Below are positions 52,201 through 62,875 of a stretch of 64,000 nt of DNA, piece by piece. How positions within the stretch are numbered: the first letter of the stretch is position 1; every line of letters starts with the position of its first letter. The position numbers and the translations under genes are program-made. The stretch comes from JALORV01 sp963707445 (GTDB lineage: Bacteria; Pseudomonadota; Gammaproteobacteria; Burkholderiales; Burkholderiaceae_F), in NCBI GenBank assembly GCA_963707445.1, contig CAVPPW010000001.1:1-64000 (forward strand). Direction: 5' to 3'. The notes beneath the pieces are model-generated. The model saw only the letters and a list, made by a program, of their open reading frames with translations, did not search any database and was not told the DNA's origin.

Positions 52201-52353
52201 GCGCCGCGCCGGATCCGACGGGCCTGAAGGACGGCCATGAGGCCGACCGGCGTCGAGATCGATGCCGTGCGGGAATAAATCTGTCCAAGCATCGGTCTTG
52301 CAACTACGTGCGGATTCCGTCGGAGTCCGGTCAACCGCTTCAGGGAGACCTCG

Positions 52354-53276
52354 GTGTTCAATGGGCCAGACCTTTCAAGGCGGCTTGACCGCCGCCAGTT
52401 TCTGCGGCTCGCCGGGCTCGGCGGCGTCGCGTTTTCCTCTGCGTTCACAGGCCGCAGCAGCCTCGGTCGGGAACCGGCCGGCTCGCACGAAGAGTTCTAC
52501 TTCGTGCAGCTATCCGACACCCATTGGGGCTTCAACGGACCCGCGCTCAATCCGGAAGCCGCAACCACGCTGCCCCGAGCCATCGGGGCGGTCAACGCCC
52601 TGGCGGTGCAGCCGGACTTCATTGTGTTCACCGGTGATCTCACGCACACGACTGACGACCCGACCGAGCGGCGGCGGCGGCTGGCGCAATTCAAGGAGAT
52701 CGCTGGCGGGCTGAAGAATAAGAACGTCCGCTTCATGGCCGGCGAGCATGATGCATCGCTCGACCGCGGCGAAGCGTGGTCCGAGTTCTTCGGGCCGACG
52801 CATTACAGCTTCGACCACAAGGGCGTGCATTTCATCGCGCTGGACAACGTCTCGGATCCTGCCGCGCGGATCGGCGAGACGCAGTTGGCCTGGCTGAAGG
52901 CTGATTTGGCGCATGCAGAAGCGGGACGCGCCGATCGTCGTTCTCACGCACCGTCCGTTGTTCGACCTTTATCCACAGTGGGATTGGGCGACGCGCGACG
53001 GTGCGCAGGCGATCGAGTTGCTGATGCCCTATCCGAATGTCACCGTGTTCTACGGCCACATCCACCAGGAGCATCACCAGATGACGGGCCACATCGCGCA
53101 TCACGCCGCGAAGTCGTTGATCTTTCCTCTGCCCGCCGCCGGGTTCGCAGCCCAAACGCGATCCGATCCGCTGGGATCCGGCGCAGCCGTATCGGGGGCT
53201 GGGATATCGCGAGATCGAGGCCGAGATGCCGCGTGCGACCTTTTCGCTGGCCGAGCGCTCGGTCCCGGCGGGCTGA
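52354..53276 (+). CDS. Tat-exported calcineurin-type metallophosphoesterase
   Basis: About 306 aa. A twin-arginine signal is visible (DRRQFLRLAGLGGVAF). Metal-binding motifs follow in order: QLSDTHWG, FTGDLTH, GEHD (where most members have GNHD), VLTHRPLF and YGHIHQEH. Two surplus bases, near 52917 and 53138, split the C-terminus. First gene of an apparent operon with a cupredoxin, an ECF sigma factor and an anti-sigma factor. Confidence 0.85.
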
Positions 53277-53279
53277 ACA

Positions 53280-53648
53280 ATGCAGATGGGTCGTCGCCGC
53301 TGGATCGCGGGCAGCCTTGCACTGGCCGTCACCACCCTGACGAGCGATCGCCTGCTGCGCGCACAGGGCAGCGAGCGCGTGATCGCTGTCGTTGCACGGA
53401 AGTTCGTGTTCCTGCCCAGTGAAATCCGACTCAAACTGCACGAACCCGCGGTGCTGGAATTGACGGCGCCCGAGGTCGTCATGGGATTTTCGGTCCCTGA
53501 CCTGAAATTGCGCACCGACATCATTCCGGGCCAGGTCGCGCGTTTGCGCCTCCGGCCCGAGAAGGTCGGCACGTTCGACATGCTGTGCGATATTTTCTGC
53601 GGTGACGGGCACGAGGGGATGGCCGGCAAGCTGATCGTGATCGCCTGA
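53280..53648 (+). CDS. Periplasmic cupredoxin (COX2-like)
   Basis: 122 aa. The N-terminus has twin Arg (GRRRWIAGSLALAV) and ends near LRAQ, so export is likely. Cupredoxin core with the copper loop CDIFCGDGHEGM (C..C..H..M). The site where COX2 has His reads VMGFSVPDL, a Met variant that I recall as usual in this subgroup. It begins 3 bases after the metallophosphoesterase. Copper storage or electron transfer is plausible. Confidence 0.83.
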   Translation: MQMGRRRWIAGSLALAVTTLTSDRLLRAQGSERVIAVVARKFVFLPSEIRLKLHEPAVLELTAPEVVMGFSVPDLKLRTDIIPGQVARLRLRPEKVGTFDMLCDIFCGDGHEGMAGKLIVIA

Positions 53649-53677
53649 CGTGTCTCTGCGCGAACGAGGGATACCGC

Positions 53678-54226
53678 TTGACCGACAAGGATCACCGGTT
53701 CGAAGACGCTGTGTTGCCGCATCTGGACGCGGCCTACAACCTCGCGCGCTGGCTCACCGGCAACGACCATGATGCGCGCGACGTCGTGCAAGACGCCTGC
53801 TTGCGAGCTTATCGGTCAATCGGCCAACTGCGTGGAGCGAGCGCACGGCCCTGGCTGCTGGCCATCGTGCGAAATGCCTGCTTCAGTTGGCTGCGGGCCA
53901 ACCGCCCGGCCGAAGTTGTCGGTTCGCTGGACGATTCCGAACTCGCCGGCGCCGCGGTTGACGCGGACACCAGTCCGAGTCCCGAGGCCTTGGCCCTCGA
54001 GAATCTCGACCGCAAGGTGCTGAATGACGCGATTGCGGCGATGCCCGCACCCTTTCGCGAGGTGGTGATCCTGCGCGAGTTGGAGGAACTGTCGTACTAC
54101 GACATCGCCAACGTGATCGGTGCGCCTATCGGCACGGTGATGTCCCGGCTATCGCGCGGCCGTCGCCTGCTTGCACAGTCGTTCAAGGTGGTCCTGGCCC
54201 ATGCGGGCAGCGGAGGCCGGCGATGA
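53678..54226 (+). CDS. ECF-family RNA polymerase sigma factor
   Basis: 182 aa. Region 2 is AYNLARWLTGNDHDARDVVQ with the following LRAYRSI. Region 4 is PFREVVILRELEELSYYDIA then GTVMSRLSRGRRLL. TTG start. Overlaps the anti-sigma gene by 4 bases. Probably directs its own operon, including the cupredoxin and phosphoesterase. Confidence 0.9.
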   Translation: MTDKDHRFEDAVLPHLDAAYNLARWLTGNDHDARDVVQDACLRAYRSIGQLRGASARPWLLAIVRNACFSWLRANRPAEVVGSLDDSELAGAAVDADTSPSPEALALENLDRKVLNDAIAAMPAPFREVVILRELEELSYYDIANVIGAPIGTVMSRLSRGRRLLAQSFKVVLAHAGSGGRR

Positions 54227-54987
54227 AGCAGGAGGACGCGCTCAATCTGCTGCAACCTTATGTTGACGGCGAGCTGGACGCCGCGACCTGTGTGGACCTG
54301 GAGCGATATCTGAGCAGCGACGCAACGGCCCGCGCGCAGCTGGTCCGGCTCCGTTCGCTGTCGTCTGCCGTGCGTGCCGGGGCCGACTACCATGTCGCGC
54401 CCGCATCATTGCGCGCAGGAATTCTGTCCAGGGTCAGCGGGACGACAGCGCAGCGACCGCAGGCTTCGGCGCATGCCCGCCCGACGCGCTGGTTGAGCGG
54501 GCTCGGCATCGGCGTGGCCTCAGCTCTGATCGCCGGCGTTGCGACCGTGCTCTTGCTGCATCCGGCGCAGCAGGACCTGACCCAGCATGATGTCTTCGCG
54601 GCCCACACCCGGGCCACAGTGAGTGATCGGCTCACGGATGTGGCCTCATCCGACCGGCATACGGTGAAGCCGTGGCTAAGCTCGCGGCTCGGGTTTTCGC
54701 CTCCGGTGCCCGATCTGTCAGGAAGCGGGTTCGACCTTCTTGGAGGGCGTATCGATGTGGTTGGCGGCCAGCGCGTTGCGGTGCTCGTGTACCGCCGCCG
54801 ACAGCACCTGATCGACGTACTCGTTCGGCCGGCGAGAGGCGAGACCTCGTCCGCGAAATCGGTGCGCGATGGATTCAATCTCAGTCACTTCACGCAAAAT
54901 GGCATGAGCTTCTGGCTGATTTCCGACCTGAACGCTAATGAGCTCGGTGATTTGGCGCGAATGCTCGTGGCCGACCCGGGACCTTGA
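54223..54987 (+). CDS. Anti-sigma factor, membrane-anchored
   Basis: 254 aa. The N-terminal helical anti-sigma domain (DALNLLQPYVDGELDAATCV) resembles the ZAS fold but lacks the H-x3-C-x2-C zinc site. A single membrane segment at about 92-112 (GIGVASALIAGVATVLLLH) is followed by a periplasmic domain ending with SHFTQNGMSFWLISDL. This topology suits a sensor of periplasmic stress that releases the sigma factor. Confidence 0.82.
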   Translation: MKQEDALNLLQPYVDGELDAATCVDLERYLSSDATARAQLVRLRSLSSAVRAGADYHVAPASLRAGILSRVSGTTAQRPQASAHARPTRWLSGLGIGVASALIAGVATVLLLHPAQQDLTQHDVFAAHTRATVSDRLTDVASSDRHTVKPWLSSRLGFSPPVPDLSGSGFDLLGGRIDVVGGQRVAVLVYRRRQHLIDVLVRPARGETSSAKSVRDGFNLSHFTQNGMSFWLISDLNANELGDLARMLVADPGP

Positions 54988-55132
54988 AAGAGAGCCGGCG
55001 CGTTGGAGCTCCCGCGAGCGATGATGTTGCGCCGCGCCGTGGGTCGATCCGTACACCATGGTGGCGGCGTGGCCATCGGGCTGCACCCTGTAACTAATCG
55101 TTTCCGATAGCCCGGCCGCCTGGGGCAGTTGC

Positions 55133-55161
55133 TATGCTGAGCTAACTATTTGTTCAGCATA
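55133..55161. promoter_or_regulatory. Inverted repeat upstream of marR
   Basis: TATGCTGA at 55133-55140 and TCAGCATA at 55154-55161 are perfect inverted copies with a 13-base A/T-rich spacer, ending 4 bases before the marR start. A likely MarR operator repressing the whole efflux operon. Confidence 0.6.
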
Positions 55162-55165
55162 CTGC

Positions 55166-55657
55166 ATGGAACACGGCCCTCGTTTGGATCGAACGTCCGC
55201 CGGACCGGCACAAACCAGCAGTGGGCCGCGCGCCGAGGAATGCGCTGCGGCCGTCCTCGACACGGTGCCGGCGGTTATGGACGCTCTGCGCGCGGCAACT
55301 CGCCAGCACGTTGGCGAGCAGATGTCGGTGCCGCAGTTTCGATGTCTTCATTTTGTGTCGCGCGAGCCGGGCTGCTCGATCAGCGACGTCGCGGCGTTCC
55401 TTGGCGTCACGCTGCCGACGGCTTCGGCGATGGTCGATCGACTGGTGCGCGCAGGCGCGCTGCGAACGCGCCCGTCGCGGGACGATCGACGGCGGACGCA
55501 ACTTCAGCTCACGCCGGCCGGTCGCGCGCGACTGCGCGGTATTCGCCACGGTGCGCATGCCGATCTGTCGTTGGCGCTGGCGCAATTGAGTCCGAATGAA
55601 CTGCGCCGCCTGTTCGACGGTCTCGACGTCTTGCGCCGGGCGTTCCTCTCCCAATGA
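55166..55657 (+). CDS. MarR-family repressor of the efflux operon
   Basis: 163 aa. Winged helix with SISDVAAFLGVTLPTASAMV (recognition helix) and the wing RPSRDDRRRTQLQLTPAGRA. The inverted repeat just upstream overlaps its promoter. Its stop overlaps the adaptor start by 4 bases, so it is co-transcribed with the pump it probably regulates. Confidence 0.9.
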   Translation: MEHGPRLDRTSAGPAQTSSGPRAEECAAAVLDTVPAVMDALRAATRQHVGEQMSVPQFRCLHFVSREPGCSISDVAAFLGVTLPTASAMVDRLVRAGALRTRPSRDDRRRTQLQLTPAGRARLRGIRHGAHADLSLALAQLSPNELRRLFDGLDVLRRAFLSQ

Positions 55658-56863
55658 GTACCCACGTGGCCCTGCGCTTGCACTGTGTGCTGATGGCGTT
55701 CTGCGTGGCTGCGCTGCTCCCCGCGTGCGGGGAATCTCCGTCGGCGGACACCAAAGCGAATAAGGCCGGAGCCGACGGCGGCGGCTGGCTCCGCGATCAG
55801 CGTCACATCGGCGCCTGCACGCAAGCGAGATCTGCCGATCGAACTCGAGGCCACTGGTGCAGTCGTTCCGGTCACGAGCGTCGACGTCAAGCCACAGCTG
55901 ACGAGCCTCGTCACCGCCGTCCACGTGCGCGAGGGCCAATTCGTCAACAAGGGCGACCTCCTGTTCACACTCGACACGCGCACCGACGAGGCCAACGTCG
56001 CGCGGCTGCGCGCGCAGATGGCGCGCGATCAAGCCGCGCTGGCCGATGCCCAGCGACAGCTGACACGCAGCCGCGAGCTGCTTGAGCAGAAGTTCGTATC
56101 GCAGGGCGCGGTCGACACCAATCAGTCTCAGGTCGATGCGCAGACCGCGCTGGTTGCGTCGGATCGCGCAGCGGTCGAGGCGGCACGCGTCTCGCTGGCC
56201 TATGGGCGCGTGATCGCACCCAGCGCCGGACGCGTCGGAGCGATCACCGTCTATCCCGGCACCGCCGTGCAGGCGAACCAGACCACGCTCGTGACGATCA
56301 CCCAACTCGATCCGATCGACGTCGCGTTCAGCGTGCCGCAACGCCACCTTGCCGACGCGCTCGCGGCGCTGAAGCAGGGCGGGGCCGACGTGACGGCGGC
56401 GCTACCGGAAGGCGGCGGCAGCTCGGTGACGGGCCGCCTGATCTTCGTCGACAACGCGGTCGACGCGGCATCCGGCGCGGTCAAGGTCAAGGCGCGGTTC
56501 GACAATCGCGACGGCAAGCTCTGGCCGGGCGCGTTTGCCAAGGCCACGCTCAAGGTCAGCACGATCAAGGACGCCACCGTGATTCCGCAGGCGGCGATCA
56601 TCCAGGGCGCGAAGGGTCCGATCGTCTACGCGATCGACAATGGCAAGGCCGCGATGCGCCAGGTGGAAATTCTCGGCGTCGCTGGCGACGATGCAGCGGT
56701 CAACGGAGTCAGCGTCGGCGAGCGTGTCGTGCTCGACGGTCGCCAGAACCTGCGCCCGGGCGTCCCGGTCGTCGAACGCAATGCGGACGGCAGTGGCAAG
56801 GCGGCGGGCGGGCCCGCCGCCGCCGGTGGTGACTCGGCTGCGCCGCGGACAGCGCGTCAATGA
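55654..56863 (+). CDS. RND efflux periplasmic adaptor (HlyD/AcrA family)
   Basis: About 402 aa. A lipoprotein-type N-terminus ends LLPACG. A surplus base near 55793 precedes the frame ISVTSAPARKRDLPIELEAT. Then come the barrel-sandwich lipoyl half (VREGQFVNKGDLLFTLDTR), the helical hairpin, and the beta-barrel with ITVYPGTAVQANQTTLVTI. It links the inner-membrane pump to an outer-membrane channel not found here. Confidence 0.88.
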
Positions 56864-59800
56864 ACCTTTCCGAGCTTTTCATCCGGCGGCCCGTCATGAC
56901 GGTGCTGCTCAACGCCGCGATCGTCGTCGCCGGCGTCATCGGCTATCGCAGCATTCCGATCGCCGCGCTGCCGAGCTACGACACGCCGGTCATCAACGTG
57001 TCGGCCAGTCTGCCGGGCGCCAATCCGGAGACGATGGCGACGTCGGTCGCGTTGCCGCTCGAGAGGCAGTTCCAGACCATCCCCGGCCTGAACGTCATCA
57101 GCTCGACCAGCACGCTCGGCAACACCTCGCTGACGCTGGAGTTCGAGGAGGGCCGCGACATCGACGCGGCCGCGGTCGACGTGCAGGCCGCGCTTGCTGC
57201 GCGCGCAGCGCTCGCTGCCGGAGGACATGACCGCGCCGCCGTCGTACCGCAAGGTCAATCCGGCCGATGCGCCGGTGCTGCTGATCGCGCTGACCTCGCC
57301 GTCGCGTCGCGCCGTCGGACCTGCAGGACTTCGCCGAGCACCTGATCTCGCCGACGCTGTCGACGATCAGCGGCGTGGCGCAGGTCAACATCTTCGGCGC
57401 CAAGCGCTACGCGGTGCGGGTGCGCGTCCGGCCCGACGCGCTGGCCGCGCGCAACATCGGCCTCGACGAACTGTCGCGACGCGCTGCGCGCGGCCAACGT
57501 CAACACGCCGGTCGGCACGCTCGACGGCAGCCGCCAGATGCTGACGCTGCAGGCCAATCGCCAGTTGCGCAATGCGGCCGAGTTCGCCGAACTGATCGTC
57601 AGCAACCGCGGCGGCAACCCGGTGCGCCTGCAGGACGTCGCCACGGTCGAGGACAGCGTCGAGACCGTCAAGACCTACGCCAACCTCAACGGCGAGACCG
57701 TCGATCACGCTGGCGGTGCTGCGCCAGCCCGACGCCAACACCGTGCGCGTCGTCGACGCGGTGCGCGCAGGCGCTGCCGGCATTGCAGGCGCAGCTGCCG
57801 CAGTCGGTCGCGCATGACGCCGGTGAACGACCGCTCGGTCTCGGTGCGCGAGGCGCTGCACGACGTCACGCTGACGCTGCTCGGCACGATCGCGCTGGTG
57901 GTGCTGGTGATCTTCCTGTTCCTGCGCCGCTTCGTCGCGACCGTGATCCCGACGCTGTCGCTGCCGGTCTCGCTGATCGGCGCGGTCGCGCTGCTCTGGG
58001 GGCTGTTCGTACAGCCTCGACAACATCTCGCTGCTCGGGCTGACGCTCGCCGTCGGCCTGGTGGTCGACGACGCCATCGTGATGCTCGAGAACATCATGC
58101 GCCACGTCGAGAACGGCGAGGCGCCGTTTCAGGCGGCGCTGCGCGGCTCGCGCGAGGTCGGTTTCACGATCATCTCGATCTCGACGTCGCTGGTCGCGGT
58201 GTTCATCCCGATCTTCTTCATGCCGGGCGTGATCGGCCTGCTGTTCCACGAATTCGCGGTTGTCGTGGGCCTGGCGATCGTCGTGTCGGCCTTCGTCTCG
58301 CTGACCCTGGTGCCGATGCTCGCGAGCCGGATGCTGACCGACGAGGCGCACAAGAAGCCGCCGGGCGCGCTGGTGCGCTCGTTCGAGCGTGCTTCAATGC
58401 CTCGCTCGCGCTGGTACACGCGCACGCTCGATCGTCGCGCTCGGGCACCGCAGGACCGTGCTCGCGGTCGCGCTGCTGACTTTCGTCGCCACGGCGTGTC
58501 CTGTTCTACGTCATTCCGAAGGGCTTCTTCCCGGAGGAAGACATCGGCCAGATCACGGTCAGCACCGAGGCCGCCGAGGACACCTCGTTCCCGGAGATGG
58601 TCCGGCTGCAGGAGCGTGCGGCGGCCGTCTTCCGCGCCGATCCGAACGTGAACAACGTCAGTTCCTTCAACGGCGGCAGCGGCGCGCAGAACACCGGCCG
58701 CATGTTCGTGAGCCTGAAGCCGCGCGGCGAACGCCAGCCGATGAAGCAGGTCGTCGAGGGCCTGCGCCGCAAGCTGCGCGACGTCGCGGGCATCAACGTC
58801 TTCATGCGGCCGATCCAGAACCTGCAGCTCGGCGGCGCGTCCGAGCAAGGCGCAGTACCAGTACATCCTGCAGAGCGTGCGCGCCGACGAGCTCAACGAC
58901 TGGGCGAACAAGCTGCAGGAGCGGCTGCGCGCCGATCCGCTGTTCCGCGACGTGACCAGCGACGCGCAGTTGCGCGGCCTGCAGGCGCAGCTGAAGATCG
59001 ACCGCGACCGCGCCAACACGCTCGGCGTCTCGATCGACGTCGATCCGCACCGCGCTGTACAGCGCCTTCGGCGAGCGCCAGGTCTCGACGATCTACCTGC
59101 CGACCGACAGCTACCAGGTGATCATGGAAGTCGCGCCCGACGCCAAGCGGGACGAGAGCGCGCTGAACGGCATCTACGTGCGCTCATCGAGCGGCGCACT
59201 GGTGCCGCTGTCGAGCTTCGCGACGGTCGAGCGCACGGTCGGGCCGACCTCGATCAACCACGTCGGGCAGTTGCAGGCGGTCACGGTGTCGTTCAACCTC
59301 GCGCCCGGTGCGGCGCTCGGCGACGCGACCGCGAAGATCGAGCAGGCGCGCGAGGCGATCGCGCATGCCGAGCTCGATCATCACGAGCTACGGCGGCGAC
59401 GCGGCGGTGTTCAAGAGCTCGCAGGGCAAGCCAGGCGATCCTGATCGTGGCCGCGCTGCTGGTCATCTACGTGCTGCTCGGCGTGCTCTACGAGAGCTAC
59501 ATCCATCCGTTGACGATCCTCGCCGGCCTGCCGTCGGCGGCGGTCGGCGCGCTCGCCACGCTGATGCTGTTCAGGCAGGACCTGACGCTGATCGCGACGA
59601 TCGGCATCCTGCTGCTGATCGGCATCGTCAAGAAGAACGCGATCATGATGATCGACTTCGCGCTCGACGCGCAGCGCGATCACGGCATGACGCCGGCGGC
59701 AGGCGATCCGCGAGGCGTGCATCCTGCGCTTTCGGCCGATCATGATGACGACGCTTGCGGCGCTGATGGGCGCGTTGCCGATCGCGCTTGGAATCGGCGC

Positions 59801-59987
59801 CGGCGCCGAACTGCGCCAGCCGCTCGGCCTGGCGGTCGTCGGCGGACTGATCTTCTCGCAGGCGATCACGCTCTACATCACGCCGGTCATCTACCTGGCG
59901 CTCGACCGCTTCAGCGGCCGCGGTCCGGTGACGACTCCGGAGGTGGCGGCGAGCGAGAAGATCGCGTCCGGGTCTGCTGCTGAATGA
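56860..59987 (+). CDS. RND multidrug efflux permease (MexF/AcrB-like)
   Basis: About 1037 aa after correcting roughly fifteen surplus bases and one missing base. N-terminus MNLSELFIRRPVMTVLLNAA; the proton-relay Asp pair is in GLVVDDAIVMLENI; other landmarks are PKGFFPEEDIGQI, LLGVLYESYIHPLTILAGLP and GIVKKNAIMMIDFAL. Twelve helices and two large periplasmic domains are expected. Disruptions are densest here (57190-59701). Last residues SGSAAE, with a possible downstream start overlapping as ATGA. The third partner, an outer-membrane factor, is missing. Confidence 0.9.
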
Positions 59988-60059
59988 AGTATGAAAGGAG
60001 TCGAGCCTTGCTGACGCAGCGCCGACTCGCCAACGGCCGCCTGACCGCGGTGGCTTGCT

Positions 60060-61854
60060 TCACCGCGATGGCGCAAGACTCAGGTCGATATCGACCATCT
60101 GATACCAGCCCGGGATGAAAGGCTTGATGCGATAGCCGATCACCCAGGGATGGTTCATGTACGAGAACACCCGGTGCACGGTGGTTTTCTCGGGCATGTA
60201 GGCGACGACGATGCGCTTGGCCTGGTCAAACAGCGCGTCACGCTCGGGCCCGTCCGGCATCACGCTGATCTTCTCGTAGAGCGCGTCCATCGCCGGCAGC
60301 TTGAATCGCGACTGGTTGTTGCCGCCGGCCGCCGGCCCGTAGAAGCGGATTAGCGAATCGGTGCCGTCGGGTGCGAGACACCGTAAGTGCCGAGCTGCCA
60401 CATCATCAGCTTGCCGGCCCTCGAGGCCTTGGCGTTTTCCTGCCACTGCGCGACCTTGAATTCCACCTTGAGACCGATCGCCTGCATGTCCTTCTGGAAC
60501 AGCTCGTCCAACTGGCGGGAGATCTGGGACGGATCGGTCGCAACGGCCAGGACCAGCGGCTCCCCGTTGGGCAACTCGCGCCAGCCGTCGCCGTCGCGAT
60601 CGAGGTAGCCGTACGTATCGAGCAGCGCCTTGACCGGGCGGGGTCGTATTCGCCGTTTTCGCTGCGGAAGCCGGCATCAAAACCTCGCACGTGCGCGGCG
60701 ATCGCCGACTGCGCAACGAGGCCCTGGCCGCCGCGCGCCAGCGCGATGCTGCGTTCAACGTTCATTCCCAGCCCGACCGCCCGGCGCAGCGCGATCTTGT
60801 CCGGCGGAGTAGCCGCCAACGATCGGATCCTCCATGTTGAAGTAGTGGTAGCTGACGGCGTGCGAGACGACCACGTAGCCCTGGATCCCGCGTCGCTCCA
60901 GGTAGGGCGCCACCTTTCCACCCGGCATGGCGAGGCGCAGAAAGTCCGACGGGACTTCGATCGTGTCGATCTTGCCGTCGACGAACGTCAGCCAGCGAGG
61001 CTGGTTCTCCGTGATGATCGAGATCTCGACGCGATCCACCATCGGCAGGCGGCGACCTCGCAGGCGCGCGGCGATCGCCTGGCCCGTGACATCGTCCGGT
61101 CCGGGCTGCGCGTCGAAGAACACTTCGCGGTAGTCGGGATTGCGTTCCAGGACGATGAACGATGAGCGTCGCCACTGGCCCAGCTTGAAGGGCCCGGTGC
61201 CGACCGGGTGCTCCATGATGCGGCCGCCATACGCTTCGACGACCTCACGCGCCACGGCGCCCTTGAAGCCGCTGACCAGCTTCTGCACGAGGCGAGGGCG
61301 GCGGACTTTCCAGCTGGAACTGCAGCGTGTACCGATCCAGCGCGCGCAGGCCTTCGATCTCGCGGTCGTAGTTGAACGGGCGCTTGCCGTCGAGCGCCTC
61401 CTTGCGCAGGCGTGCCAGCCCCTTGATCTGCAGCTCCTCGAAGTCCGCCCAGTGCGGGCTGTTGGTTGCGGGGTCGGCGAAGCGCTTGAAGGAGTAGACG
61501 TAGTCGGCGGCAACCAGCTCGCGGCGCTGGCCCTTGAAGGCCGGATCCGGCGTGAAGTAGATGCCGGGGCGCAGGCGGATGGTCCAGGTGCGGAAATCGG
61601 GCGAGTGCTCCGGCATCGCCGCCGCCGTCAGGGGACGGATCTCTGCGGGGATCGCCAGGTAGTCGTAGGCGTAGAGGCTCTCGCAGATGTGTATGACGAC
61701 GCTGTGAGAGTAGCTGTCGTTGATCCGGGCCGGATCGAATCCGTCTTCGGCAGACCGGAAAGGCGATTCGCAGCACCTTGAGCGGCTGGCTGCTCCAGAC
61801 GCAGGGCGCTGCGACAAGCACCAGCAGGGCAGCAAGCCACCGTAGAACAGACAT
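60060..61854 (-). CDS. Peptide/nickel-type ABC transporter substrate-binding protein
   Basis: About 597 aa, SBP family 5. The signal peptide (LAALLVLVAAPCVWS) precedes FDPARINDSYSHSVVIHICE; later segments are GTGPFKLGQWRRSSFIVLER and FNMEDPIVGGY. Surplus bases lie near 61757, 61298 and 60818; single missing bases near 60634 and 60366. No permease or ATPase genes adjoin, so it is an orphan. It reads toward the RND operon, overlapping a possible short frame at 59984-60117. Confidence 0.85.
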
Positions 61855-62223
61855 GCACGCTCGGAGGTCGATGGGGTCGCGCATCTTAAGGGCAGCGCGC
61901 CGCGAGACTACTGTCCGATCCAATTTGGTTGCCACTTGCCGCTAGCGGGCTCGTCGGCTGGATTCGCGCCTATTGAGGCCGGCACCAGTTCGGGAAGCGA
62001 CTGAGACGAGCAAGCGCATCAGCGATTGCGTCAAATCGTCAGTTCGAGTCGATAGCGGAGCTTGGGCAGCGACGCTAAGCTGACGAATGCGGCATCATTG
62101 GCCGGTCGGACGGACGATCGGTCAACTTCCCCGCTAAGAACTTGCTGGTTGCGCACGGCCAGTTGCCGGTGCCAGCCAGACGATCGAGAGTCGCCCCCAA
62201 AGCGGATCGCAACCCCGCGCGCA
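61855..62223. other. Non-coding gap between the binding-protein gene and the TIR gene
   Basis: About 370 bases of divergent intergenic DNA. The frame continuing upstream from the TIR gene has unremarkable composition, and I do not accept it as part of the protein. No repeat or clear promoter seen. Confidence 0.4.
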
Positions 62224-62730
62224 ATGAACATCCTCGTCTCGTATAGCCCAGCGGACAACGATCTGGTTTCTGCGATCGTTTCTGTTTTGAGTGCGAGCAA
62301 TAGCTCGCTCGTCTACTGCGACGCCGACGCGATGCGTACGAGCGGCAGATGGCGCGAAGAATTGGGAACCACGCTTTCAGAAGCGCATGTGCTCTTGCTG
62401 TTCTGGTGTCACCACTCGAATACCTCGTACGAAGTGCGGAAGGAGCTCACGCTTGCGCTCGAACAAGGCAAGGACATCTTGCCGTTGTTATTGGATGGAA
62501 CTCCGTTGCCAACCAAGCTTGCGAACCGTCGCTACATCGACTTTCGTGCCCATGCCGGAGTGATACATGAGGGATCGCCCGAGCAGGTCGAGCCCGGCGA
62601 CGTGGCCGAACGGGTCCAGGCGGATCGCCTGATAGCCCGTGATATATCAAGACAGTATGAAGAGCTGCTGGTCATGAGCCTCGCGCGGGAAATCGAAACA
62701 GAGCTGGCCTCACGGCTCGCACCGAAATAA
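62224..62730 (+). CDS. Small stand-alone TIR-domain protein
   Basis: 168 aa, almost entirely one TIR domain. MNILVSYSPADNDLVSAIVS is the beta-A strand; SGRWREELGTTLSEAHVLLL follows; SYEVRKELTLALEQGK carries the candidate NADase Glu (Glu74), then DILPLLLDGTPLP. A helical C-terminus (about 125-168) completes it. Bacterial TIR proteins often cleave NAD or make signals in phage defence, but no effector or sensor gene adjoins. GC content seems slightly lower than its neighbours. Confidence 0.75.
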   Translation: MNILVSYSPADNDLVSAIVSVLSASNSSLVYCDADAMRTSGRWREELGTTLSEAHVLLLFWCHHSNTSYEVRKELTLALEQGKDILPLLLDGTPLPTKLANRRYIDFRAHAGVIHEGSPEQVEPGDVAERVQADRLIARDISRQYEELLVMSLAREIETELASRLAPK

Positions 62731-62875
62731 GGTTCCCGGATCGAAGTTTGGTCGTGGCGAGTCCGGGGCATTGCCGGCCATCGGCGCCGCTTGCGAAACT
62801 AGGCCGAAGCGGGCCGCGGGTCGCCCGATATCTTCGTCCTTGGGCGCTGCATGCGTGCGCCGCAGGAGTGCTCGG

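Noticed and set aside
57690..59055. Surplus bases falling at GATC (57695, 58435, 59052), hinting at a methylation-linked base-calling error
   Set aside because: Most other surplus bases are not at GATC or any common motif, so this is likely coincidence.
37141..59701. Programmed +1 frameshifting as an explanation for the broken frames
   Set aside because: The sites share no slippery motif or downstream structure, occur several times per gene, and affect unrelated genes.
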